A stretch of 13,203 nt of DNA, taken from the NCBI GenBank assembly GCA_041742255.1, contig JBGSIZ010000285.1, positions 1 to 13,203 on the forward strand. The letters run 5' to 3'. Of this stretch, positions 1-6,330 are shown in pieces (the first letter of the stretch is position 1; the number at the start of each line of letters is the position of its first letter). This stretch comes from JBGSIZ01 sp041742255 (GTDB taxonomy: Bacteria; Pseudomonadota; Alphaproteobacteria; Rhodobacterales; Rhodobacteraceae). A model generated the notes under the pieces. It was not told the origin of the DNA, searched no databases, and worked only from the letters and a program-made list of their open reading frames with translations. A program made the position numbers and the translations under genes.

Positions 1-1443
1 GCGATGGCGGCCATGGAGGACCCCCAGCCCGTAGACCGCCCCGGCCTCGGTCCGTGCACTGTTGGTTTGGCGGATGGCCCAAATGCGGTCGCGGGCCTGT
101 TTGCTGGCGTCTGCGTGGTCCACGATTGGCCCCGGATAGCCCGCCGCCCCGCCGTATTTCCACGGCTCATGCACCGATTTGCCGGGCAGATGCCCCAGTT
201 CGGGAACCCATGTCCGGATAAACACCCCGGTCGGGTCCTGATCCAGCCCTTGTTTGACCGGGTTGTAGATGCGGATCGTGTTGATCCCGGTTTCCCCCGC
301 CTGCATCTGGCATTGCGACCAGTGGATCCCCGGTTCGTAATCCGTGAACCACCGCCCCAGAACCAGCCCCGCATCCTGCCAGCGCAGCCAGAGATCATAC
401 GTCGCAAAGCTCATCAGCATCGCCCGCATCCGGAAATTGAGCCACCCCGTCGCCCGGCAATACCGAATGCAGGCATCCACAAACGGGTAGCCGGTCTGCC
501 CATCCTCGAACGCCTGCAGCCTGTCCGCGTCTGACCCATGCCGCAGGTGTTCATAGGCCTTGTGCGCGGGCCGGTATTCCAGCGCCGGTTCGGCCTCTAG
601 TTTCTGGATAAAGTGGCAATGCCTGTGCAGCCGCGCCAGAAACGACCGGATCGACCCCGCCCATGGATCACGGTCGCGCGGGGCCCATGTGGCAATGTCG
701 CCCTGACGGGTTTGTGCCGCCTGATACACCTCGCGCACCGACAACAGCCCGGACGACAGGTAGGTCGAGAGCCGGGAACAGGCGGCTTCGCCTTCGATCG
801 GCGATGACATTGCAGACCGGTAGGGTGCCCCCCGGTCATATAGAAAGCTGTGCAAGGTTTGAAGGCCAGCCGCCCGCGTGGGGTGTTGCGCCGTTTGCAA
901 CCCGTCGGGGCGCAGCCCGAGGTCGGACGCTGTGGGAAAATGGGGCGCGGCGGCAGCGGCCCAGTTGATGCGTGGCACCGGCAGTGGCACCTGTCCCATC
1001 ATCCGGTCCCAGCCCAGCGCCCATTTGTCCCGGTTGAGCGTTGGCCCCCGCCAGACCCCGAAGTTTTGGTATTCCCGCACCGTCACCCCGGCCCGCCGCG
1101 CCCAACCCCGCACCCGGTTGTCCCGCAGATGGGTCCAGCGGTTTCCCGTTTCTTCGTGTGCGTGAAGGGTGAACGGCCCAAGGTCCGCCCGCAGCCGTGA
1201 CAGGACCGCCAACATATCCCCCGTTTCAACGTGCAATTGCCCGCCCGTGGCCGCGATATGGTCCGCCAGATCCCGCGCGCTGCCGGTTTGAAAGGTGAAT
1301 TGGCGGTGGCTGGTGTCGGGGAGGGTCCAATAGTCCGGTTCCACCACATAAAGCGGCAACACCGGCCCAAGACCCGCCGCCGCCGTCAGCGCCGCGTGGT
1401 CGTGCAGCCGAAGATCCCGTTTGAACCAAACAATATGCAACAT
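1..1443 (-). CDS. Photolyase/cryptochrome family flavoprotein (3' end outside the window)
   Basis: The frame is open from an ATG at 1443 down to base 1, giving 481 residues without a stop; the C-terminus is missing. The N-terminus has the photolyase alpha/beta domain signature (IVWFKRDLRLHDH, residues 4-16). The C-terminal half is the FAD-binding helical domain: RHCHFIQKLE (274-283), GYPFVDACIRYCRATGWL (318-335), YEPGIHWSQCQMQ (369-381), INTIRIYNP and VFIRTWVPEL. Known family members repair UV photoproducts with blue light or act as light sensors. Class I photolyases usually carry a WREF-like motif where RHCHF stands here, and HNR where this protein has NFR (336-338), so it belongs to a separate branch; substrate and repair activity cannot be read from sequence. 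It lies 50 bases downstream of epmA on the same strand and may be co-transcribed. No Shine-Dalgarno sequence precedes the ATG; a TTG one codon later is an alternative start. Confidence 0.9.
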   Translation of the reverse strand, partial: MLHIVWFKRDLRLHDHAALTAAAGLGPVLPLYVVEPDYWTLPDTSHRQFTFQTGSARDLADHIAATGGQLHVETGDMLAVLSRLRADLGPFTLHAHEETGNRWTHLRDNRVRGWARRAGVTVREYQNFGVWRGPTLNRDKWALGWDRMMGQVPLPVPRINWAAAAAPHFPTASDLGLRPDGLQTAQHPTRAAGLQTLHSFLYDRGAPYRSAMSSPIEGEAACSRLSTYLSSGLLSVREVYQAAQTRQGDIATWAPRDRDPWAGSIRSFLARLHRHCHFIQKLEAEPALEYRPAHKAYEHLRHGSDADRLQAFEDGQTGYPFVDACIRYCRATGWLNFRMRAMLMSFATYDLWLRWQDAGLVLGRWFTDYEPGIHWSQCQMQAGETGINTIRIYNPVKQGLDQDPTGVFIRTWVPELGHLPGKSVHEPWKYGGAAGYPGPIVDHADASKQARDRIWAIRQTNSARTEAGAVYGLGVLHGRHR

Positions 1444-1493
1444 AAGGAGGTTGTAATCCGCCCGCGCCGTCCGTCACGCCCCGGTTGCCCGAT

Positions 1494-2522
1494 TTATCCC
1501 ACGGGTGCCCACAACACATCGTCAATCCGGGGCGCCCCGGTCGCCAGCATCACCAGACGGTCGAACCCGAGTGCGATGCCCGACGTCGGCGGCATATGCG
1601 CCAACGCCGCCAGAAGGTCCTCGTCAATCGGGTAGCGGTGGCCGTAGACCCGTTGCTTTTCATCCATTTCGGCGATGAACCGCGCCCGTTGTTCCACCGG
1701 GTCGGTCAGCTCCCCGAACCCGTTCGCCAGTTCGACCCCGCAGGCATACAGTTCGAACCGTTCCGCCGTGCGCGCATCGTCGGGGGTGCGCCGCGCCAGC
1801 GCTGCCTCGGCCGCCGGATAGCGGTCAAGGATGGTGGCCCGCCCGTGCCCCAGATGCGGTTCCACATGCGCCACCAGCAGTTTTGACAGGATGTCCGACC
1901 ATGTGTCGTCCACGGCCAACGCGATGTTGGTTTGGGCCGCGAGTGCGTCACGGTCGGTTGACCCGTCGGGACGGATCGTGGCCAGAAGGTCGATGCCTGC
2001 GTAGCGTTGAAACGCCTGCGCCACGCTGAGCCGTTCGGGGCGCGCGAAGGGGTCACAGGTGGCGTCCCGGAACCGCAGGTGCGTGGTCCCTGTTTGCGTC
2101 GCCGCAAGCCGCAAGAGCGCCGCGCAATCCTCCATCAGAACCGTATAGTCCGCCCCGACCCGATACCATTCCAGCATGGTGAATTCGGGCGAATGGAGCG
2201 CCCCCCGTTCCCGGTTCCGCCAGACATGCGAAAACGCCGCAATCTGGGTTTCCCCCGCCGCGAGCAGTTTTTTCATCGCGAATTCGGGCGAGGTGTGCAG
2301 GTGCATTTGCCGCCCTTGCCCATCGTTCCCTATGGCCGTTGTCGCAAAGGCGTGCAGGTGCGCTTCGTTTCCGGGTGAGCTTTGGAGGGCGGCGGGGTCC
2401 ACTTCGGTGAACCCTTCGGTCGCCAGCCAGCCGCGCACCTCCCCTTGAATCCGGTTGCGCGCCAGCAACAGCGGGCGGCGGTCAGCGTGGCGGGCGGCGG
2501 ACCACCAAGGCGTATCGGTCAT
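1494..2522 (-). CDS. epmA: EF-P--(R)-beta-lysine ligase EpmA (GenX/PoxA)
   Basis: The 342-residue product is a class II lysyl-tRNA synthetase catalytic core without the N-terminal anticodon-binding OB domain, close to the roughly 325 residues of E. coli EpmA. Motif 2 is at 98-120 (FSHVWRNRERG then HSPEFTMLEWY), an ELANGFGEL stretch lies at 264-272, and motif 3 is at 315-329 (GIALGFDRLVMLATG). The Ala at 317 replaces the Gly of true LysRS (GIGIDRL type) and is characteristic of EpmA. In known systems EpmA activates (R)-beta-lysine with ATP and attaches it to the conserved loop lysine of EF-P. The gene is divergent from efp with 101 bases between starts, which strongly supports the assignment. 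EpmB, which makes beta-lysine, is not visible here. The ribosome binding site is weak (GAAAG about 8 bases before the ATG). Confidence 0.93.
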   Translation of the reverse strand: MTDTPWWSAARHADRRPLLLARNRIQGEVRGWLATEGFTEVDPAALQSSPGNEAHLHAFATTAIGNDGQGRQMHLHTSPEFAMKKLLAAGETQIAAFSHVWRNRERGALHSPEFTMLEWYRVGADYTVLMEDCAALLRLAATQTGTTHLRFRDATCDPFARPERLSVAQAFQRYAGIDLLATIRPDGSTDRDALAAQTNIALAVDDTWSDILSKLLVAHVEPHLGHGRATILDRYPAAEAALARRTPDDARTAERFELYACGVELANGFGELTDPVEQRARFIAEMDEKQRVYGHRYPIDEDLLAALAHMPPTSGIALGFDRLVMLATGAPRIDDVLWAPVG

Positions 2523-2569
2523 GACGGTGCTTTCGTCTGGAGATTTGCGGCGCGATGCGATAGGACGCG

Positions 2570-2600
2570 TCGGAATATGCGCGGTTTACGCCGCCTCCGA
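2570..2600 (+). promoter_or_regulatory. Nested hairpin in the efp upstream region
   Basis: TCGGA (2570-2574) pairs with TCCGA (2596-2600), and inside it GCGG (2581-2584) pairs with CCGC (2591-2594) around a TTTACG loop. It ends 23 bases before the first GTG of efp, so it would lie in the efp leader if transcription starts upstream of it. No T-run follows, so it is not an intrinsic terminator. Short GC stems are common by chance at this base composition, and a regulatory role is only a possibility. Confidence 0.25.
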
Positions 2601-2623
2601 ACCAGTCACAAGGATATGCCGCT

Positions 2624-3193
2624 GTGGTGAAAGTCATCGCCTCCCAACTTCGCAAGGGCAATGTCGTCGAAATTGACGACCGGCTTTATGTGATCCTCAA
2701 CGCCGAAAATTTCCACCCCGGCAAGGGCACCCCTGTCACCCAAGTGAACATGCGCCGGATTTCGGATGGCACCAAGGTCAGCGAACGCTGGAAAACCACC
2801 GAACAGGTGGAGCGCGCCCATGTCGAGGAACGCGATTTTGATTTTCTGTATCAGGACGGCGAAGGGTTCCATTTCATGGAGCCGCACAGCTATGAACAGA
2901 TCATCGTGACCGAAGATGTCGTGGGCGACCACAAGGTGTATCTGCAAGATGGCATGCGTGTCGCCCTGAAAACCTATCAGGATGTCGCCATCGCCATCGA
3001 ATTGCCCGGCAAGATCACCGTCGAGATCACCGAGACCGAACCTGTCGTCAAAGGCCAGACCGCATCGTCGTCCTACAAGCCCGCGATGACCAACAGCGGT
3101 TTGCGCGTGATGGTGCCCCCCCATATCGGCGTGGGCACACGGGTGGTCATCAACACCGAAGACAATTCCTATGTGGAACGATCCAAGGAGTGA
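2624..3193 (+). CDS. efp: Translation elongation factor P
   Basis: The 189-residue product matches EF-P over its full length (E. coli has 188). It binds ribosomes stalled at consecutive prolines and restores peptide bond formation. The N-terminal KOW-like domain carries the loop HPGKGTPV with the modifiable lysine at residue 34, the site EpmA would beta-lysylate. The C-terminal OB domains end with KGQTASSSYKPA, MVPPHIGVGTRVVI and NSYVERSKE. Two adjacent GTG codons can start it (2624 and 2627). AAGGA at 2610-2614 is 9 or 12 bases away. The second gives MKVIAS, the N-terminus I recall for rhizobial homologues, and would overlap a TGA as GTGA. The sequence resembles the Rhizobiales/Caulobacter type rather than the MPKINGNEIRPG type I recall from Rhodobacter and Ruegeria. 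It is divergent from epmA and leads directly into the DUF4287 gene. Confidence 0.96.
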   Translation: MVKVIASQLRKGNVVEIDDRLYVILNAENFHPGKGTPVTQVNMRRISDGTKVSERWKTTEQVERAHVEERDFDFLYQDGEGFHFMEPHSYEQIIVTEDVVGDHKVYLQDGMRVALKTYQDVAIAIELPGKITVEITETEPVVKGQTASSSYKPAMTNSGLRVMVPPHIGVGTRVVINTEDNSYVERSKE

Positions 3194-3197
3194 CCCT

Positions 3198-3416
3198 TTG
3201 GCCGACACCGTAAAGGGCCCCGCGTCCTATTTCCCGTCGATCGAGAAAACCTATGGCCGCCCGGTCGCTGACTGGTTGGCCGATATCACCGCCCGGTGGG
3301 ACGCGGACCCCGCCCTGACCCATATGCAGGTCGTGGGCTGGCTAAAGGCGGATCACGGGTTGGGTCATGGCCATGCGAACGCCCTTGTGGCCCATGTGAA
3401 GGCTGGTCGCGGTTAG
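3198..3416 (+). CDS. DUF4287 family small protein
   Basis: The start is the TTG at 3198, giving 72 residues. An in-frame ATG at 3171 exists but would overlap efp by 23 bases, whereas the TTG has AAGGAG at 3185-3190 with a 7-base spacer and begins LADTVKGPASYFPSIE, the usual N-terminus of the family as I recall it. The body has KTYGRPVADW, HMQVVGWLKADHGLGHGHANALVAHV, the conserved DUF4287 core. No catalytic function is established for the family that I know of; the Gly/His-rich GLGHGHANA stretch is its most distinctive part. The ribosome binding site lies inside the last codons of efp and the gap to efp is only 4 bases, so the two genes are very likely co-transcribed and perhaps translationally coupled. 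Its TAG stop overlaps the pncA stop on the other strand. Confidence 0.85.
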   Translation: MADTVKGPASYFPSIEKTYGRPVADWLADITARWDADPALTHMQVVGWLKADHGLGHGHANALVAHVKAGRG

Positions 3417-4018
3417 ACCAATCGGACCCCCGCCGCCTGCATCCCCGCCTGTGCCGCCGCAAGTGATCCGCCCATGTCGATGGCCCGGCATAACGATTGA
3501 TCCACCGTCACCGTCAACCCCAGCCGCGCCGCGTCCACCGCCGAAAAGTTGACGCAGAAATCTGTCGCCAGCCCCCCCAGCGTCACCGCGTTGATCCCCC
3601 GCGTCGCCAGATACCCGGCCAGCCCCGTGGGTGTCGTGCGGTCATTTTCAAAGAACGCCGAATAGCTGTCGATCGCCGGATTGTATCCTTTGCGCAGGAT
3701 CAGATCCGCCCGGTTCGTGTTCAAACCGGGGTGGAACGCCGCCCCTGCCGACCCTTGGATGCAGTGATCCGGCCACAGCGTTTGCGCCCCGTATCCCATT
3801 TGCACCACGCTGAACGGGTCCGCCCCCGGATGACTGGACGCAAACGACGAATGGCCCGCCGGATGCCAGTCTTGGGTCAGAATGACCGTGGAAAAAGCGT
3901 CCATCAGCGCGTTGACCCCAGCCACGATGGTATCCCCCCCGGCCACCGCAAGCGCGCCCCCCGGGCAAAAGTCGATTTGCAGGTCGATCACGATTAAGGC
4001 GTGGGATTTGGGGTGCAT
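3413..4018 (-). CDS. pncA: Nicotinamidase (pyrazinamidase)
   Basis: The 201-residue product is a cysteine hydrolase of the isochorismatase fold that converts nicotinamide to nicotinate plus ammonia in NAD salvage. The expected catalytic triad is visible as Asp12 (ALIVIDLQIDF), Lys110 (LILRKGYN) and Cys155 (GGLATDFCVNF). The metal-binding residues fit Asp50 and His52 (TQDWHP) and His85 (WPDHCIQGS), and the SAFFEN stretch at 120-125 is also typical. The ATG at 4018 is chosen because GAGGA lies 5 bases upstream and the protein then begins just before the first beta strand; the frame could extend 25 codons further, into the palindrome at 4075-4096, without sequence typical of the family. The length is normal (E. 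coli 213). It stands alone on the minus strand, converging on efp-DUF4287 and diverging from the Hsp70-like gene. Confidence 0.95.
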   Translation of the reverse strand: MHPKSHALIVIDLQIDFCPGGALAVAGGDTIVAGVNALMDAFSTVILTQDWHPAGHSSFASSHPGADPFSVVQMGYGAQTLWPDHCIQGSAGAAFHPGLNTNRADLILRKGYNPAIDSYSAFFENDRTTPTGLAGYLATRGINAVTLGGLATDFCVNFSAVDAARLGLTVTVDQSLCRAIDMGGSLAAAQAGMQAAGVRLV

Positions 4019-4073
4019 GGCGGTCCTCATTCCGGTGGGTCCTGTCATCCTAACCCATACAGGGCCGGGGGTG

Positions 4074-4096
4074 TAAGGTGGGTCTTGACCCACCTT
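4074..4096. repeat. Palindromic intergenic repeat, copy 1
   Basis: AAGGTGGGTC (4075-4084) and GACCCACCTT (4087-4096) form perfect 10-base arms around TT. Bases 4074-4094 are identical, 21 of 21, to the copy at 5380-5400. In RNA it would fold as a stem closed by a CUUG tetraloop. It lies between the divergent pncA and Hsp70-like genes, upstream of both, so it cannot be terminating either one; no T-run follows. An intergenic repeat element or protein-binding site fits better. I recall similar palindromes in Rhodobacteraceae genomes but cannot confirm the family here. Confidence 0.8.
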
Positions 4097-4140
4097 GGCT
4101 GGGCCTGTAGCCCGACCGCTTGCATCACTGGGGGCACGTC

Positions 4141-5382
4141 ATGCGGTTGGGCATTGATTTTGGCACGTCCAACACGGCGGCTGCCGTGATGGTAGGCGGC
4201 AAACCCTATGTCATCCCGTTGGAACCGGGCCAGCAAACCCTGCCGACGGCCGTGTTTTTCGACCCTCACAGCCGCGAGGTCCTGTTTGGTGGCCCCGCCG
4301 TTGCCGCCTTGATCGACGGGCGCGAGGGGCGGTTCCTGCGCGCGCTGAAATCGGTTCTGGGCACACCGTTGATGCGGGAACGGCGGTTGTTGGGCGGGCA
4401 GCGGGTTACCTTGCTCGAGGTCGTGGCCCGGTTTCTGGCCCATGTCAAAGCCCGCGCCGAGGATCACACCGGCACCCGGTTTGACGCCGTCCTGTCGGGT
4501 CGTCCGGTGCGGTTTCATTCCCGCGATGCCGCCCGCAATGACCGGGCCGCCGTTGATCTGGCCGAGGCCTATGGCATGGCCGGGTTCACCGATGTCGCGT
4601 TTTTGCCCGAACCCGAGGCCGCCGCCTATGCCAGCCAAGGGGCGGGTGACGGTCTGGGCCTGATTGTGGATATCGGCGGCGGCACGTCGGATTTTACCGT
4701 GTTCGAAGGCGCGCCGGGGGCCATCACCATCCGCGCCAGCCATGGCATCCGGTTGGGCGGCACCGATGTTGATAAACTGCTCAGCCTTGCCCATGTCATG
4801 CCCCTGCTGGGTCTGGGCACCCAGATCGGCAATGCCTTTGGCCCCGACAGCCACACCGTGCCCGTCCGCCTGTTTCACGAATTGGCCACATGGGAAACCA
4901 TCCCGTTTGTCTATACCGCCGACACCCGCCGCGCCGTCGCCGATATGGCCAAGACCGCCCGCGACCCCCGCGCCTTTGCCCGTCTGACCGAGGTGATCGC
5001 GTCCGAACTGGGCCACGACATTGCCTTTGCGGTGGAACGCGCCAAGATTGCCGCCAATGCCAATGCCCCCGGTTGGGGCACCATTGACCTGCGCCTGATC
5101 GAGGCCGGGATGGCCCCTCGGTTGTCCCACGACGCCTTGCGCGATGGGTTGGCCGCCCCGGCCGCCGAAATCGCCCAAGCCGCACAGGACACTGTCGCAC
5201 AGGCCGGTTTGCGCCCTGCCGACATCGGCACCGTGATCCTTGTCGGCGGGTCCAGCCTGCTGACCCCGGTGGTTGATGCCTTGCGCGCCACCTTTCCCAC
5301 CGCAACGCAGGACCGGTCGGACCCGTTCACCGGCGTCGTGGACGGGTTGGCCATTGCCGGTTCGGACGCGCAAAGGGGGTAA
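4141..5382 (+). CDS. Short Hsp70-like ATPase (YegD type, no substrate-binding domain)
   Basis: The 413-residue product is an actin/Hsp70-fold ATPase. Phosphate motif 1 is at 3-14 (LGIDFGTSNTAA), PEPEAAAYA lies at 156-164, phosphate motif 2 at 174-187 (LIVDIGGGTSDFTV) and the adenosine motif at 364-376 (TVILVGGSSLLTP). The chain ends about 25 residues later, so the peptide-binding beta domain and lid of DnaK are absent. Together with its length, this resembles E. coli YegD (about 450 residues), a family of uncertain function. Between motif 2 and the adenosine motif there is an insert-like, aromatic-rich stretch (FHELATWETIPFVY, 245-258). The ATG at 4141 is chosen because motif 1 follows at once; an in-frame TTG at 4120 is possible, and the ribosome binding site is only a weak G-run. 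The TAA stop is supplied by the second palindromic repeat. trhO follows after 42 bases. Confidence 0.88.
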   Translation: MRLGIDFGTSNTAAAVMVGGKPYVIPLEPGQQTLPTAVFFDPHSREVLFGGPAVAALIDGREGRFLRALKSVLGTPLMRERRLLGGQRVTLLEVVARFLAHVKARAEDHTGTRFDAVLSGRPVRFHSRDAARNDRAAVDLAEAYGMAGFTDVAFLPEPEAAAYASQGAGDGLGLIVDIGGGTSDFTVFEGAPGAITIRASHGIRLGGTDVDKLLSLAHVMPLLGLGTQIGNAFGPDSHTVPVRLFHELATWETIPFVYTADTRRAVADMAKTARDPRAFARLTEVIASELGHDIAFAVERAKIAANANAPGWGTIDLRLIEAGMAPRLSHDALRDGLAAPAAEIAQAAQDTVAQAGLRPADIGTVILVGGSSLLTPVVDALRATFPTATQDRSDPFTGVVDGLAIAGSDAQRG

Positions 5383-5402
5383 GGTGGGTCTTGACCCACC
5401 CC
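5380..5402. repeat. Palindromic intergenic repeat, copy 2
   Basis: AAGGTGGGTC (5381-5390), TT, then GACCCACC (5393-5400) followed by CC where copy 1 has TT, so the perfect stem is 8 base pairs. The first TAA (5380-5382) is the stop codon of the Hsp70-like gene, so the repeat forms its 3' end. It fills half of the 42-base gap to trhO. The lack of a T-run argues against a strong intrinsic terminator, but the hairpin could still attenuate read-through or protect the 3' end. Confidence 0.8.
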
Positions 5403-5424
5403 ACGATGGGCGTAGGAAGCGCAT

Positions 5425-6330
5425 ATGCTCATCGTCGCCGCCCTTTACCACTTTACCCCGTTCCCGGACCCCGCCGCGATCAAACCGCCGCTGGCCGGCG
5501 TCTGTTGCGCTCATGGCACGACGGGCACTCTCCTGCTTGCCCCCGAAGGCATCAACGGCACCATTGCCGGCACCCGCACCGGCATTGACGCCGCCCTTGC
5601 CCATATCCGCGCCCTGCCCGGCTGCGCCGATCTGGAGTGGAAAGAAAGCACCGCCGCCGACCAGCCCTTTACCCGGATGAAGGTCCGGCTCAAGCGCGAG
5701 ATCGTCACGATGGGCCAGCCGGATGTGAACCCCCGCGCTGCTGTGGGCCACTACGTTCGGCCTGCCGACTGGAACGCCTTGATCTCTGCCCCGGATGTCG
5801 CCGTGATCGACACCCGCAACGATTACGAAGTCGCCATCGGCACCTTTGACGGTGCCATTGATCCACAAACCCGCAGTTTCGGCGAATTCCCCGCGTGGTG
5901 GGCCGCCAACAAACACCGGTTCCACAACAAGCGGATCGCGATGTTCTGCACGGGCGGCATCCGCTGTGAAAAATCCACCAACTACCTGATCGGTCAAGGC
6001 GTGGAGGAGGTTTATCATCTCAAGGGCGGTATCCTGAAGTATCTGGAGGATGTCCCGGCGGATCAAAGCCTATGGCACGGCGACTGTTTCGTATTCGATG
6101 GCCGGGTGTCCGTGGGTCATGGCCTGACCGAAGGCCCGCATCTGCTGTGCCACGCCTGCCGTCGCCCGATGCTGCCCGAGGACCAGACTCACCCCGATTA
6201 TGAACCGGGGGTGGCCTGCCCCTGCTGTGCCGCGGAAACCACGGACGCCGACAAGGCCCGGTTCCGCGAACGCCAGAAACAGATCACCCTCGCCCGGGCG
6301 CGCGGCGACAGCCATCTGGGCCCGGCATGA
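5425..6330 (+). CDS. trhO: tRNA uridine(34) hydroxylase TrhO (YceA, rhodanese family)
   Basis: The 301-residue product matches the TrhO/YceA family, which catalyses oxygen-dependent 5-hydroxylation of U34 in certain tRNAs, the first step towards cmo5U or mcmo5U. The N-terminal domain holds LLAPEGINGTIAG (37-49). The rhodanese domain covers roughly 115-215 with VIDTRNDYE (127-135) and the active-site loop CTGGIRCEKS (175-184), with Cys175 as catalytic residue and the family Cys181. The C-terminal tail has two cysteine pairs, C242/C245 (CHAC) and C265/C268 (CPCC), which look like a zinc site and are usual in the family. AGGA at 5414-5417 lies 7 bases before the ATG. The last base pairs overlap the next gene as ATGA, so trhO and the AbrB-type gene are translationally coupled; no functional link between them is known to me. 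Confidence 0.95.
   Translation: MLIVAALYHFTPFPDPAAIKPPLAGVCCAHGTTGTLLLAPEGINGTIAGTRTGIDAALAHIRALPGCADLEWKESTAADQPFTRMKVRLKREIVTMGQPDVNPRAAVGHYVRPADWNALISAPDVAVIDTRNDYEVAIGTFDGAIDPQTRSFGEFPAWWAANKHRFHNKRIAMFCTGGIRCEKSTNYLIGQGVEEVYHLKGGILKYLEDVPADQSLWHGDCFVFDGRVSVGHGLTEGPHLLCHACRRPMLPEDQTHPDYEPGVACPCCAAETTDADKARFRERQKQITLARARGDSHLGPA

Noticed and set aside
1444..1460. AAGGAGG on the plus strand as a ribosome binding site for a plus-strand gene.
   Set aside because: The next possible start, TTG at 1451, is followed at once by TAA, and no other start lies at proper distance.
2181..2291. Direct repeat GAATTCGGGCGA at 2181 and 2280.
   Set aside because: Both copies encode SPEF in EpmA, residues in separate conserved motifs; the match is explained by coding.
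4085..4113. TTGACC within palindrome copy 1 as a -35 element for the Hsp70-like gene.
   Set aside because: The hexamer 17 bases on is TAGCCC, too far from a -10, and copy 2 has no -10 at all at that spacing.
4045..6066. A 673-codon open frame on the minus strand opposite the Hsp70-like gene and trhO.
   Set aside because: It is the mirror of two well-recognised plus-strand genes. Its Gly/Asp/Gln-rich composition matches no known fold and follows from C-ending codons on the other strand.
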